From positions 1 through 20,563 of the IMG/VR virus record IMGVR_UViG_3300013010_000102: a stretch of 20,563 nucleotides of DNA; one strand, written 5' to 3'. The notes under the pieces are model-generated. The model saw only the letters and a program-made list of their open reading frames with translations. It was not told the origin of the DNA and did no database searches. The DNA is from a virus. A program made the translations under genes and the position numbers. The first letter of the stretch is position 1; each line of letters opens with the position of its first letter. Positions 7,310 to 15,078 of the stretch are shown piece by piece.

Positions 7310-7594
7310 TTAATCCTCCAAAAATGTTCCCATGCCTTCAATAATCTCCAACGCTTCCATCCGATCCGCAGACTCGCCTAGCGGCGTCTGCAGATCGTCA
7401 TGATACTTATCGGTCTTACTCGTGTAATTCCGTACTGCTGGCGCCTTTTTCTTTTGTTCCTGATAATATTGTTCAATCGTTTTCCATCGATGTTGGCAGC
7501 TAACGCGCTTACACCGACGCTTCCTAATCACCGAGGTCTTTTTCTTTAAACTCTCCAACACTTGCGAGTTACTCTTACATTTCGGGCACCTCAT
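7310..7594 (-). CDS. Zinc-ribbon protein, NrdR N-domain-like
   Basis: The first 40 residues form a zinc ribbon: MRCPKCKSNSQVLESL with C3/C6, then IRKRRCKRVSCQHRWKTIEQ with C28 and C33. This layout and the RKR-C-C-H-RW-T-E ending resemble the DNA-binding domain of the NrdR repressor. The ATP-cone that follows in NrdR is missing; instead there is a charged tail with no motif. A phage transcription or DNA-binding factor is likely, but direct control of nucleotide reductase should not be assumed. The start overlaps the DUF3310 gene stop by four bases. Confidence 0.75.
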   Translation of the reverse strand: MRCPKCKSNSQVLESLKKKTSVIRKRRCKRVSCQHRWKTIEQYYQEQKKKAPAVRNYTSKTDKYHDDLQTPLGESADRMEALEIIEGMGTFLED

Positions 7595-7833
7595 CGTTTG
7601 ACGACCTCATGCTCAAAAGCGATTAACCAATCCAGAAAGACCTTGGCCTTCTGTAACGATTCCACTCCACCCTTATCCTCGTACCGATACAAATACTTCA
7701 TAACCGAACCTTTCAGGTACCCGGCATAAGCTGCATCATTCATAGAGGAACGAATGCAATCAATACACTCTGAATCCCCTGGACGCTTCACCGTATAATG
7801 ATCTGGATGATGTACGTCGTCTTTAATTCTCAT
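7591..7833 (-). CDS. DUF3310 family protein (T7 gp1.7-like)
   Basis: The start at 7833 is chosen over an upstream in-frame start because GGAG lies seven bases before it and it forms an ATGA overlap with the previous gene. The 80 residues carry the family pattern: HPDHYTV (about 9-15), GDSECIDCIRSSM, YLKGSVMKYLYRYEDKGG, then SLQKAKVFLDWLI. The family includes phage T7 gene 1.7, described as a nucleotide kinase, and many small phage proteins without a tested role. A part in nucleotide metabolism is a family-based inference. Length is normal for the family. Confidence 0.85.
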   Translation of the reverse strand: MRIKDDVHHPDHYTVKRPGDSECIDCIRSSMNDAAYAGYLKGSVMKYLYRYEDKGGVESLQKAKVFLDWLIAFEHEVVKR

Positions 7834-8195
7834 AATAATTCTCCAATTGCTATTTGCTTTACCCACCAATGAAACTCTGACTCACTTAACGAGCCACGCA
7901 TCTTATTAACCGCTGAACAGACCAAGCGGATATTGCGTAACGAATACCCCTTGTCATTATTCAAACGATCAATACTGGCATTCTTTAAATCATTCACGTC
8001 ACCGTGATGATTCATATATAAATTAGTCACCGCACAACGCCCTTCTTGCCGATGCCAGAGATCCAGCACTTCAGTTGAGGTTAAGCTCCACTTCATATCT
8101 GGATTTTGTTTACTTCTCGTGTGTTTCAAATTGGCTGTCTTTTTGGTGAAGTATGCCTCGATGGTCGATAATTTTGAGATTCGTTTACTCATCAT
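7830..8195 (-). CDS. HNH-like endonuclease (divergent)
   Basis: The conserved part is at the C-terminal half: EGRCAVTNLYM, then ASIDRLNNDKGYSLRNIRLVC, then NKMRG. This C---T, SIDR-N---GY---NI-LVC, N--K/RG order marks a known phage HNH-like group in which the canonical first His is replaced by the SIDR strand. The usual paired zinc cysteines are not obvious, so activity is uncertain. Three ATGs in a row occur at the start; the middle one (8195) has GGAG seven bases ahead. It overlaps the preceding 52-residue gene by 11 bases. It could be a homing-type nuclease or a packaging-associated HNH protein. Its place near terS favours the second slightly. Confidence 0.65.
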   Translation of the reverse strand: MMSKRISKLSTIEAYFTKKTANLKHTRSKQNPDMKWSLTSTEVLDLWHRQEGRCAVTNLYMNHHGDVNDLKNASIDRLNNDKGYSLRNIRLVCSAVNKMRGSLSESEFHWWVKQIAIGELL

Positions 8196-8343
8196 CATTA
8201 AACTCCAGGTATTGCTCCAGAATGATCGCCTCATAAATCACTCGGTATTGCTCTAACGTGGTGAACGGTATCCCTAAGCGCATGCGTTCTTTACGATCAA
8301 TGTTATAGACCGTTTCTAACTGTTGCTCGGTATACAGGATCAT
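8185..8343 (-). CDS. Small hypothetical phage protein, 52 residues
   Basis: The frame begins MILYTEQQLETVYNIDRKER, contains an aromatic- and Leu-rich helix (TTLEQYRVIYEAIILEQYL) and ends EFNDDE. The start forms an ATGA overlap with the stop of the nuclease gene upstream, and the end overlaps the HNH-like gene. Its even composition and the overlaps on both sides support coding. The function is unknown. Confidence 0.65.
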   Translation of the reverse strand: MILYTEQQLETVYNIDRKERMRLGIPFTTLEQYRVIYEAIILEQYLEFNDDE

Positions 8344-8810
8344 CCTTCTGCCTTACCCTCCAACATATCTTGCTTAAATTCCTGATAGTCACTTTCAATT
8401 TCTTCAGTAGCGGCTTGTTCTCGTGCCTGATGCTTTTTATACACATTGACGAAATCGTCATACGGCATATGACAGGTAATATCATGTCGATCGACGGTGT
8501 TACCGACGACCCATTGGGCCGGTACTAAAATAGACCATGCAGTACGATCGAATCTGTAAGCCAGTAGCGGTAGTAACCGCTCCGGCTTAACAGCATCGAC
8601 CACTTGATCCCACCAATCTAATTGGTAAATCCGACCACGTTTATAACGTTTAACTTCGATACCGAAACCGGGTAAGCCGATGACATCAAAACCCGATTTA
8701 GCTGCTTGCGCATAGTTACGAGAAAATTCATGCTCAGGGAACGATTGCTGTAGAATCTTAATAAATTCTAGTTCTCCATTAGCTCCTTTACGACGACTTG
8801 TAACTCCCAT
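8340..8810 (-). CDS. PD-(D/E)XK endonuclease, Holliday junction resolvase-like
   Basis: The 156-residue protein has the small-nuclease layout: RRKGANGELEF with E13, then SGFDVIGLPGFGIEVKRYK with D42 and the pair E52/K54. This GE, (x)D, ExK pattern is that of archaeal Hjc-like and phage PD-(D/E)XK enzymes that cut branched or double-stranded DNA with Mg2+. A charged helical tail follows. AGGAAAAG precedes the ATG. It is the first gene of the leftward terS operon and lies behind the operator at 8865, so a role in debranching DNA before packaging is reasonable. The exact substrate cannot be read from sequence. Confidence 0.75.
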   Translation of the reverse strand: MGVTSRRKGANGELEFIKILQQSFPEHEFSRNYAQAAKSGFDVIGLPGFGIEVKRYKRGRIYQLDWWDQVVDAVKPERLLPLLAYRFDRTAWSILVPAQWVVGNTVDRHDITCHMPYDDFVNVYKKHQAREQAATEEIESDYQEFKQDMLEGKAEG

Positions 8811-8864
8811 CTTTTCCTACCTTTACCGGTTTTACCGATCTTACTGAAATAATTTATTTTCTAT

Positions 8865-8889
8865 TTGTTACCCTTTAGGGTATTTACAA
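8865..8889. promoter_or_regulatory. Operator palindrome upstream of the nuclease-terS operon
   Basis: The perfect arms TACCCT (8869-8874) and AGGGTA (8877-8882) share their outer bases (TTGTTACC) with the other phage sites. It lies 55 to 80 bases before the leftward gene at 8810. On the minus strand a TTGTAA at its right edge could act as a weak -35. I see no clean -10, so the promoter is less certain than the operator. Confidence 0.65.
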
Positions 8890-8892
8890 CAG

Positions 8893-8946
8893 GGCTTTTT
8901 ACTTTTACGCTTAAACACGCTTGGTGCGTTTTAGAGCGTAAAAGCC
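8893..8946. terminator. Long hairpin after the primase-polymerase gene
   Basis: TTTTACGCTTAAACACGC (8903-8920) pairs with GCGTTTTAGAGCGTAAAA (8926-8943) with small mismatches and a five-base loop. Flanking GGCTTTT and AAAAGCC can extend or compete with the stem. It sits 20 bases past the stop of the primase-polymerase gene and just before the next operator, so termination of the leftward replication transcript is likely. There is no strong T-run, so it may instead act by RNA processing. Confidence 0.55.
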
Positions 8947-8965
8947 TTATTTAACCCATTTCTCA

Positions 8966-10726
8966 CTATTGATACCCTCTTCTTACCTTCGGCTTTAATC
9001 GATACTCGGTATGTTGCCCAGTACCTTGATGCTCAATATGTTTATGATTGACAACCGTCAATCTGATCTCTCTGGCAATCGCACCATCCACTTCTAAACC
9101 GAGGCGATGACATTGTTCGGCAATCAAACTGTTGACGTCATACGCCGTCACCCAATCTCGATGCGACATATTGCGTAATACTTCTGGTAGCATTTGTGGA
9201 TGCTCGACAGCATCTACAAAGTTCTCTAACCGCATTGAATCTGGATTTAATTTAACGAGGCGTTCTTCTGGCCAAGGTCCATTCCTGGTTAAAAAACTTA
9301 AATTAATGGCACTGGAATTAGCAGCGGTCATTAAAATACCTGAGTCCATCCACCCGGTAAGTGATGATGCTCCACGAGCACCATCAAACCCATCTTGGGT
9401 AGTGGCACCTTTCCTGGTGTGATGTACTAAGAACACACAAGGTGGTGCGTCCATACCCAATGTCTCACTAGAAAAAAGATCATTAAGTTGTTTGAAGAAC
9501 ACCGCTACTTCGGCGTTTGAATTTTCATCACCAACAAAGTAGTTAGCGAGTGGATCAATACAAACAATAGAGGGCTGAATGCGTTTAATTAATGATTTAA
9601 GACGATTAAAGTTAGAGGCTAAGTCCAGATCACCACGTTCGGTCCAAAAGAAATTCTCTCTGATAAGTTCTTTTTCTTCATCATTAAAAGACTCAAACAA
9701 TGGACGTAACCTTGAACCAACATAGGCACCTCTGATCTCTGCCTGTAACCACAATGTCTTATGTGGCTTATCCCATTTCATATCTAACCACTGACCGCCT
9801 ACTGCGGCTGTGGTTAGTGCCTCTAATACTAATTGTGATTTACCTATCTTCGGAGCACCGACTACAAACACCCTAAAACCGGCAGCTATAAATCCTTCAC
9901 CTAAAAACTCTGGTGGTTTTCGATGCTCTAAATCAAATGCGTCATCTATTCTTAATACTTCAATTGGACGATCATCCATTTCTGGGGTCCAACCTTTTTG
10001 TCTGGCACCTTTAATCATCACCCGGATTTCTTCTCTGGTTTGAGAATTTGAGTACCCTGGTTGAGTCAATTTTTCACACTCTCTTAATATGGTATCGTCG
10101 CCAAGTCCTCTGGCAACACAACTACCAACCCAACGTAAGGCATTGTCATGCCAACTCTCAGCACTGAGAATATTAGTGACATTGGTTTTACCACGACGTC
10201 CTTCAATGGCTCTTAGATGTTTAGATTCCAGTTCAGGTAAATCCGAGAACATATGAAAATCTTCTTGAGAATCTTGCCAATTCCATTCGTAACCGGGGCC
10301 ATTGAAAATCACATAACCGCCCTTGTTTCTGATATCAATGCCTGATCCGGCACTTACCGTAATATCTTCTGGCAGCTTGGAGTACATCCAATGCTCACCA
10401 CCAGAGCGTGTCTTAGCGACTAATGGCGTCCAAGGTAAATTCTCTTTTGCCCAAGGGATTAACGATTCATCTTGATAGGCATCTAAATCAACCACCCCAA
10501 AGTTTTTGCCAGTAATAGCGCCCCACATACATTCTGGATAGACTTTAACCCAACGCTCTATTTCTTCTTCGGTGGGCTTGGTATCTTGATATTGCTTCCA
10601 AGGCACAAGTGGACGCTTATCTTGACCACAAGGAATGACATGCACATCGTATTCATCAACCAACTCAATGATGGCGTCTTGAACGCCCTCTTGAGTTGTT
10701 GGTTTATCTAGCAGCATTAATCCCAT
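8966..10726 (-). CDS. Primase-polymerase fused to RepA-like/AAA_25 helicase
   Basis: A single replication protein combines primer synthesis with DNA unwinding. Residues 1-165 are a Prim-Pol domain: KRPLVPWKQY (38-46), metal-binding D80/D82 in GVVDLDAY, SGGEHWMY (108-115) and GIDIRNKGGYVIFNGPG (129-145). Residues 270-500 are a RecA-fold helicase: Walker A VGAPKIGKS (289-297), Walker B IVCIDPLAN with D391, and VHHTRKG (434-440). A C-terminal winged-helix-like end follows (residues 520-586). The ATG at 10726 overlaps the Cro-like gene by ten bases; an in-frame ATG at 10717 that forms a TAATG junction is an equally good start. It should drive phage replication and is made early from the switch region. 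Confidence 0.9.
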   Translation of the reverse strand: MGLMLLDKPTTQEGVQDAIIELVDEYDVHVIPCGQDKRPLVPWKQYQDTKPTEEEIERWVKVYPECMWGAITGKNFGVVDLDAYQDESLIPWAKENLPWTPLVAKTRSGGEHWMYSKLPEDITVSAGSGIDIRNKGGYVIFNGPGYEWNWQDSQEDFHMFSDLPELESKHLRAIEGRRGKTNVTNILSAESWHDNALRWVGSCVARGLGDDTILRECEKLTQPGYSNSQTREEIRVMIKGARQKGWTPEMDDRPIEVLRIDDAFDLEHRKPPEFLGEGFIAAGFRVFVVGAPKIGKSQLVLEALTTAAVGGQWLDMKWDKPHKTLWLQAEIRGAYVGSRLRPLFESFNDEEKELIRENFFWTERGDLDLASNFNRLKSLIKRIQPSIVCIDPLANYFVGDENSNAEVAVFFKQLNDLFSSETLGMDAPPCVFLVHHTRKGATTQDGFDGARGASSLTGWMDSGILMTAANSSAINLSFLTRNGPWPEERLVKLNPDSMRLENFVDAVEHPQMLPEVLRNMSHRDWVTAYDVNSLIAEQCHRLGLEVDGAIAREIRLTVVNHKHIEHQGTGQHTEYRLKPKVRRGYQ

Positions 10727-10902
10727 AAGTCGGGCCGTAACTTAGCTCGATTAATACCTGTGATTTTTTCTACTTCAATCGCTCGTAATGGTGGAATACC
10801 ATTTTTTCTTTTCTTCCAAGCGTAAATAGACTTTGCGGATATGCCGATCTTTTTTGCCAGATCGTGCACTTTAATTTCTTGCCAAACATCTTCTGGTGTC
10901 AC
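10717..10902 (-). CDS. Cro/YdaS-like DNA-binding protein, GTG start
   Basis: The 61-residue form starts at a GTG (10902) with AAGGGG six bases before it. A longer reading from the ATG at 10935 lacks any ribosome site. The protein has a helix-turn-helix (DLAKKIGISAKSIYAWKKRK) followed by IPPLRAIEVEKITGI and LRPDLW. That order of IP-RA-E-E--TG and L-RPD-W is the hallmark of P22 Cro/YdaS-type regulators. It is the first leftward gene opposite the CI-like gene, so it is the expected Cro of the lysis-lysogeny switch, binding the palindromes at 10955 and 11091 and probably the other copies. Confidence 0.85.
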   Translation of the reverse strand: MTPEDVWQEIKVHDLAKKIGISAKSIYAWKKRKNGIPPLRAIEVEKITGINRAKLRPDLWD

Positions 10903-10954
10903 TTTATTCCCCTTAAAAATTAATGACTCGAACATAACCGAGATTAATTAATAA

Positions 10955-10974
10955 GTACACCCTAAAGGTAACAA
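10955..10974. promoter_or_regulatory. Operator, leftward side of the switch region
   Basis: GTACACCCTAAAGGTAACAA is a close match to the shared palindrome, lying about 50 bases before the Cro-like GTG. With the site at 11091 it brackets a very AT-rich 116-base spacer that must hold the divergent early promoters. I could not assign an unambiguous -35/-10 pair for the leftward promoter. Confidence 0.7.
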
Positions 10975-11063
10975 AAATAACAAATCAAGTAATTTACGAT
11001 GTTTTTAAGATTAAATATGTAAGCACAATTATAATAATAAAAATAATATAAGTAATAATTTTA

Positions 11064-11111
11064 TTGATGAATGTTATTAAGTAGTATATGTTGTTACCTT
11101 GAGGGTAACTT
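11064..11111 (+). promoter_or_regulatory. Promoter and operator in front of the CI-like gene
   Basis: TTGATG (11064-11069) and TATGTT (11087-11092) are 17 bases apart. The palindrome TTGTTACCTTGAGGGTAAC starts within the -10 and covers the probable start of transcription (11091-11109), so binding would shut the promoter. The gene's ATG is 23 bases further on behind GGAGGG. This suits autoregulation by the CI-like protein or repression by the Cro-like one. Confidence 0.65.
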
Positions 11112-11133
11112 TTAACTAACTGATGGAGGGACA

Positions 11134-11538
11134 ATGAAAACTAAAAAGAAACGACATAAGCACTCAATTGCGAAAAGAATTTCACAGTTGCGCGCAAAAC
11201 ATAAATATACACAACGCACTCTAGGTGCATTAGTTGGTGTCTCACACAACACCATAAAAAAATGGTGTGATGGGGACTTGGTACCGAAAAGGCAGAACAT
11301 TAAAAAATTGGCTAAAGTGTTTGAAGTTAGTCCAGCTTTTTTAATGTTCGGCTTGGGCGATAAACATGCAAACCCATTAGCCGATCCAATGACGCAGGTA
11401 GCAGTAGATATTTTTCAATGTTTATCTACGGCAAATAAAGAGCAGATTATTACCTTAATGACTGCGTTACTTGAAAGTGCTAAAGGCAGTGACGTCTTTA
11501 GTGAGAAATCATCAAATGGGAGTAGTAATGGATCATAA
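11134..11538 (+). CDS. CI-like HTH repressor without peptidase domain
   Basis: The 134-residue protein starts with a basic arm (MKTKKKRHKHS), followed by an HTH_3/XRE domain: ISQLRAKHKYTQRTLGALVG then SHNTIKKWCDGDLVPK and IKKLAKVFEVSPAFLMFG (about 15-70). The C-terminal half is a short helical part (IFQCLSTANKEQIITLMTALL), probably for dimerisation. There is no S24/LexA-type peptidase domain, so RecA-driven self-cleavage is not expected, and induction must work another way. GGAGGG precedes the ATG. It is divergent from the Cro-like gene and followed without a gap by an unknown gene. It is the best candidate for the lysogeny repressor that reads the repeated palindromes. Confidence 0.85.
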   Translation: MKTKKKRHKHSIAKRISQLRAKHKYTQRTLGALVGVSHNTIKKWCDGDLVPKRQNIKKLAKVFEVSPAFLMFGLGDKHANPLADPMTQVAVDIFQCLSTANKEQIITLMTALLESAKGSDVFSEKSSNGSSNGS

Positions 11539-12277
11539 ATACATAGAGGCTGGGCGCATTATCAGCATGAAACAAAGATGTGAGAAATACATTGAGAAAA
11601 TGACTGACGATTTTATAAATTTTGATGGTGAAGAGGTACATTTCGCGCATGTCACAGGTAAAGCGATACTGCGTAGAGAGTTGTGTATAGCCAAAGATTT
11701 AAAACAAAGTCTTGACAATAGAAACATATCAGTCGAGAAATTTATGCAGCATATGGTACGTGATGCAATGCACCGGATGGTACAACACTGGTTGACAACT
11801 TTACCGGCGTATGAACCTGACGCAGAGTATCCAGGTGGTCATCTTTTGAATATATTTGCTTGGTCAGAAATGAGCGGCACTTATGGTTATATAATACTTG
11901 GAGCGCAAGCATACGTCTGGAAGGTTGAGTCAGATATGGTTGAAGATGTACAGGAATACATGAAATTAAGTAATCGTTTTTTTGAATGTATCAACACGGC
12001 CAAAGGTGAGGTTTGTAAAGCATATTTACGGTTTAAACCAGTGGATATGGATGAGATACCGCAAGTGCATCCACAGGCGCATATTGACTCTGCAAATTTA
12101 CCGGTGTTACTACATAATGCTAAAACTTCTGGTGACGTCATGTTAAACATTGCTGAACATTTAATAGCGCGCACCATTGATAATAGAAACCCAAGTATCA
12201 TACCTGATATTGTGCATACAAGTGAACGTGATAAGTTACTTAACATCATGGTACGCCCTGAAAAACACAATATCTAA
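11528..12277 (+). CDS. Unknown protein co-transcribed with the CI-like repressor
   Basis: The start at 11528 is chosen because GGGAG lies ahead of it and it overlaps the repressor stop by 11 bases. A longer reading would run inside the repressor gene. The 249 residues begin MDHKYIEAGRIISMKQRCEK and are soluble, with many His, Met and Trp, a middle part FAWSEMSGTYGYIILGAQAY, and no signal peptide or known motif. It shares the repressor transcript and ends before a strong terminator. It is therefore likely to be expressed in the lysogen, and genes in that place often affect host phenotype or exclude other phages. That is only an inference from context. Confidence 0.75.
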   Translation: MDHKYIEAGRIISMKQRCEKYIEKMTDDFINFDGEEVHFAHVTGKAILRRELCIAKDLKQSLDNRNISVEKFMQHMVRDAMHRMVQHWLTTLPAYEPDAEYPGGHLLNIFAWSEMSGTYGYIILGAQAYVWKVESDMVEDVQEYMKLSNRFFECINTAKGEVCKAYLRFKPVDMDEIPQVHPQAHIDSANLPVLLHNAKTSGDVMLNIAEHLIARTIDNRNPSIIPDIVHTSERDKLLNIMVRPEKHNI

Positions 12278-12300
12278 AAGTAAGACAAGTTAAAAAACAA

Positions 12301-12326
12301 CCACCCTATTCTGGGTGGTTTTTTTT
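12301..12326 (+). terminator. Intrinsic terminator of the repressor operon
   Basis: CCACCC and GGGTGG form a six-pair stem with a six-base loop (12301-12318), followed at once by eight T's. It lies 24 bases past the stop of the unknown gene and before the next promoter. This is a textbook Rho-independent terminator on the plus strand. Confidence 0.93.
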
Positions 12327-12339
12327 GTCTAAATAATAT

Positions 12340-12381
12340 TTGTTACCTTAAAGGTTGCAATCTTAACTAAATTAATATAAT
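12340..12381 (+). promoter_or_regulatory. Operator and promoter of the rightward recombination operon
   Basis: The palindrome TTGTTACCTTAAAGG (12340-12354) runs on into TTGCAA (12355-12360), which may serve as -35. TATAAT follows at 12376-12381 after 15 bases, a little short of the usual spacing. The operator overlaps the -35, so repression by the phage switch proteins is expected. The first gene starts 30 bases further on. Confidence 0.65.
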
Positions 12382-12411
12382 TTATTTCTCACGTTTAACA
12401 GGGGAATAATT

Positions 12412-12621
12412 ATGGAAAATTTGCATGAAGCCATCAGCGATATATCAACTGAAATACGAGATCAAATTGGCGACACTGCATTTCCATTTACCAAACAATG
12501 GCAAATCAAATCTCCTGAAGCATTAAACAAATTTAAACAAGAATACCCGGATTTATATAGTCGCTTGATGTACGCCATCAAACAGCGTGAAGAATTCTAT
12601 TGTCCGGCATGTAACGAATAA
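12412..12621 (+). CDS. Small hypothetical protein with C-terminal CPAC, first of the recombination operon
   Basis: The 69-residue protein begins MENLHEAISDISTEIRDQIG and is soluble, with a helix KFKQEYPDLYSRLMYAIKQ and a C-terminal CPAC motif that could bind metal or pair with another protein. A GGGG ribosome site stands eight bases before the ATG. It is 23 bases from the Sak4-like gene. The family is not recognised. Confidence 0.7.
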   Translation: MENLHEAISDISTEIRDQIGDTAFPFTKQWQIKSPEALNKFKQEYPDLYSRLMYAIKQREEFYCPACNE

Positions 12622-12644
12622 CATAACAACTAAGGAGTAAAACT

Positions 12645-13424
12645 ATGCCAATTAAATTGGTCAAGGGAAGAGTAGAAACGCCACTCAATATGGTCATATC
12701 TGGTGTTAATGGTGTCGGTAAAAGCACATTCGCGGCGGGTATGCCAAAGCCTTTATTTATTGATTTAGAAAAAGGCACCAACCATTTAGATGTGGATCGA
12801 GTGCATGCACAAACCGATATAGAGGTTTTAGATATCTGTCACGAGCTTATTGAGAGTAAACATCCATACAAAACATTAGTCTTAGATTCATTGGATTTTT
12901 ATGAAGCTATGGTTCATAAAGCGGTGGTACGTGAATTCTCACGTAAAAAAGAAGGCATTGAGGATATCAGTGATATTGAGTATGGCCGTGGCTATTCTCA
13001 TGCTCTGAAAAAAATACGTCATACTTTAAATGTGTTTGACAAAGTGATTGATTCTGGCATGAATGTTTGCTTGATCGTGCACACTCACACCATCACTCAT
13101 CAAGATCCATTGCTTGAGCCGTACTCTAAATTAACTTTAAAGCTACATGCTAAAGCTGCCAGTCTTGTCAAGGAATGGACGTCATTTCTTCTCTTCGCAA
13201 ACTACCAGGTTAGAACGGTATCGCGTGGTGAAGGTTTCAATAAAAGAACCGTTGCAGTAGGTGACGACTCAAGGGTTCTATTCACTCGTGGATCAACCGG
13301 GTTCGATGCAAAATCTCGACGCCCTATTGTAAACGATCAGGGAAAGCATGAAATCCCATTGGATTTCAATGCTTTCAAAACAGCCTATAACAATGCTTTT
13401 AAAGCAGAGGAAACTAAACAATGA
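12645..13424 (+). CDS. Sak4-like RecA-fold ATPase (phage recombinase)
   Basis: The 259 residues form one RecA/AAA_24 domain: Walker A SGVNGVGKST (19-28), LFIDLEKG, Walker B TLVLDSLDF (about 78-86), and CLIVHTHT near 140, which corresponds to the sensor strand. A C-terminal part with RGSTGFDAKSR follows. Phage proteins with this short P-loop layout (Sak4/AAA_24) are single-strand annealing or RAD51-like recombinases and normally stand next to a single-strand-binding protein and an exonuclease, as here. GGAG precedes the ATG. I infer a recombination-dependent role in replication and repair of phage DNA. Confidence 0.82.
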   Translation: MPIKLVKGRVETPLNMVISGVNGVGKSTFAAGMPKPLFIDLEKGTNHLDVDRVHAQTDIEVLDICHELIESKHPYKTLVLDSLDFYEAMVHKAVVREFSRKKEGIEDISDIEYGRGYSHALKKIRHTLNVFDKVIDSGMNVCLIVHTHTITHQDPLLEPYSKLTLKLHAKAASLVKEWTSFLLFANYQVRTVSRGEGFNKRTVAVGDDSRVLFTRGSTGFDAKSRRPIVNDQGKHEIPLDFNAFKTAYNNAFKAEETKQ

Positions 13425-13957
13425 GTACAAGTGTAGCGTTCGGAACAGAATTACAAGATATGCCAGTTCTTGGCCCCGGTGAATTTCCACCACCAAAAAT
13501 CTTAGATGCCGGTCAATATAAAGTGACGGTCAGTAAGGCAAGATTGTTGGATAAACAAGATTATAAAACCGTCTTAATTGCAATGGAAGAGATAGACTCT
13601 GGAGCAGAGATCGTCAGTTGGATTGAAGTCGAAAAAGAAGGGGTAGCACAACGAGATAAGTTACTTATCTTGAAGTTTGCCTTTGATTGTTTTGGTGTAG
13701 ATATCCCTGACAGTATTGATGAAGATGGTCTGGGTTTTTTAATTAACAAAATGGGTACCGTACAAACTTACGTTTACGAACCTAAGAGCGGTAAGCCCGC
13801 CTCAAACCGAGTGCATCGTTTCCTTCGGGAATCAGCGACAACGGCTGTCGCACCCAAACCGGTTAAGGCAGAAGTTAAACGTGAAGAGCTTGATGATTCT
13901 GAAATCTTGAGCAGCGATGACAGTGCTAACCCTTCGTGGTTATCGGACGCTGACTAA
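13421..13957 (+). CDS. Putative phage single-strand DNA-binding protein
   Basis: The 178 residues start MSTSVAFGTELQDMPVLGPG. The middle (residues 25-130) is a strand-rich domain (GQYKVTVSKARLLD, TVLIAMEEID, GTVQTYVYEPKSGK), and the tail is acidic with an aromatic near the end (SSDDSANPSWLSDAD). An OB-like body with an acidic tip is the usual pattern of phage SSB-type proteins, and such genes commonly follow Sak4. It overlaps the ATPase by four bases (ATGA) and the nuclease gene by one. The assignment rests on context and overall layout, not on a strict motif. Confidence 0.6.
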   Translation: MSTSVAFGTELQDMPVLGPGEFPPPKILDAGQYKVTVSKARLLDKQDYKTVLIAMEEIDSGAEIVSWIEVEKEGVAQRDKLLILKFAFDCFGVDIPDSIDEDGLGFLINKMGTVQTYVYEPKSGKPASNRVHRFLRESATTAVAPKPVKAEVKREELDDSEILSSDDSANPSWLSDAD

Positions 13958-15078
13958 TGACTATTGAATCTATCATGGAAGGTGTTGATGAGAAAATGGG
14001 GCAACCTATGTCTCGACGTGGCTACCTTGGTGGCTCTTCATTAGGTAAGGATTGTCCTAGACAACTCTGGCTCGACTGGCGGTGGTGCATGCCACCGCTA
14101 GCCGATGCCAGGTTAGCTCGTATTTTTGCATTAGGGCATCAATTAGAGGACAACATCGCCGACTTCATCCGTGAGGCACCGAAGGTAAAACTAAGGACGC
14201 ATGAACGTGGTGAGCAGATCGGTGGTTCGTTCTTTGGTGGTCATTTACGTTATCACATTGATGGTCTATTAACCGAAGATGGTAAGACTTATCTCTGGGA
14301 ATGTAAGACTGCAAATAACAAGCGCTTTAACCGTTTAAACAAACTCGGCACTCAAGCTAGAGAGGCCGGTGAAACAAAAAATCTTGCGTACTTCGATTGG
14401 GATTCTACCTACGGTGCGCAAGTACATTTTTATGGTGGTGCTCTTAATGAGCAATACCCAGAAGAAGAAATACAAGGTGCTTACGTCACTGTGTATGACA
14501 AAAATACGAGTGCCATCTATGCAGAGCAGATGGACCTCGATCCAATAATGTACAACCAAATGAAGGATAAGGCGTGGTGGCTACTCAATCTAAAAGAACC
14601 CCCACAAGCTGCTTATTCTAAGTCAGCTTTTCAGGTTAAGAATTTTATGTCTGAAGAAGAACGAGGGATCTATTTAGGCGAATTAACGCCTCTGAACCCG
14701 CTGTGCCGTACTTGTAAGTTTGCTAGACCTAACCTAACAGATCGGCAAAAACGCGGTCAGTGGGGTTGTACGCGCACTAAGAAAATTATCAATCATAAAC
14801 AACAACTGAAGGGTTGCTTGGATCACGAGTGGATTCCAGGCTTAGTACCGGCCAAACATCTTGGTAATAACAAGTATGAAAAGAATGACGTGGTGTTTTA
14901 TAACGTCGGTGCCAGTGACCCCATGAATAAAGAACACAGCTACACATCTAGTGAGATTGCGTATCTGTGTCGTAACGATTTTGATTTTGAGTCTAACGAT
15001 CAAATAACTGAAGTAAGAAAAACATTCGATGTTAAACAACAAATAGAGGTAACTAACAATGCTAACAATGAGGTTTAA
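13957..15078 (+). CDS. Cas4/RecB-like PD-(D/E)XK exonuclease with cysteine cluster
   Basis: The RecB-family nuclease motifs are all visible: H61 and E64 in LGHQLEDNI, D102 in YHIDGLL, E115/K117 in WECKTAN, and Q155/Y159 in AQVHFYGG. C33 in GKDCPRQLW and a C-terminal set C250/C253 (CRTC), C271 and C287 are placed as in Cas4/AddB nucleases, where one N-terminal and three C-terminal cysteines hold an iron-sulphur cluster. A cluster is therefore possible here. With the Sak4-like and SSB-like genes it forms a standard set: it resects ends and the partners protect and pair the strand. It has 373 residues, is complete, and starts at a TAATG junction. Confidence 0.85.
   Translation: MTIESIMEGVDEKMGQPMSRRGYLGGSSLGKDCPRQLWLDWRWCMPPLADARLARIFALGHQLEDNIADFIREAPKVKLRTHERGEQIGGSFFGGHLRYHIDGLLTEDGKTYLWECKTANNKRFNRLNKLGTQAREAGETKNLAYFDWDSTYGAQVHFYGGALNEQYPEEEIQGAYVTVYDKNTSAIYAEQMDLDPIMYNQMKDKAWWLLNLKEPPQAAYSKSAFQVKNFMSEEERGIYLGELTPLNPLCRTCKFARPNLTDRQKRGQWGCTRTKKIINHKQQLKGCLDHEWIPGLVPAKHLGNNKYEKNDVVFYNVGASDPMNKEHSYTSSEIAYLCRNDFDFESNDQITEVRKTFDVKQQIEVTNNANNEV

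Noticed and set aside
10717-10935. Longer version of the Cro-like gene from the ATG at 10935
   Set aside because: That ATG has no ribosome site, whereas the GTG at 10902 has AAGGGG at proper spacing and begins nearer the conserved domain.
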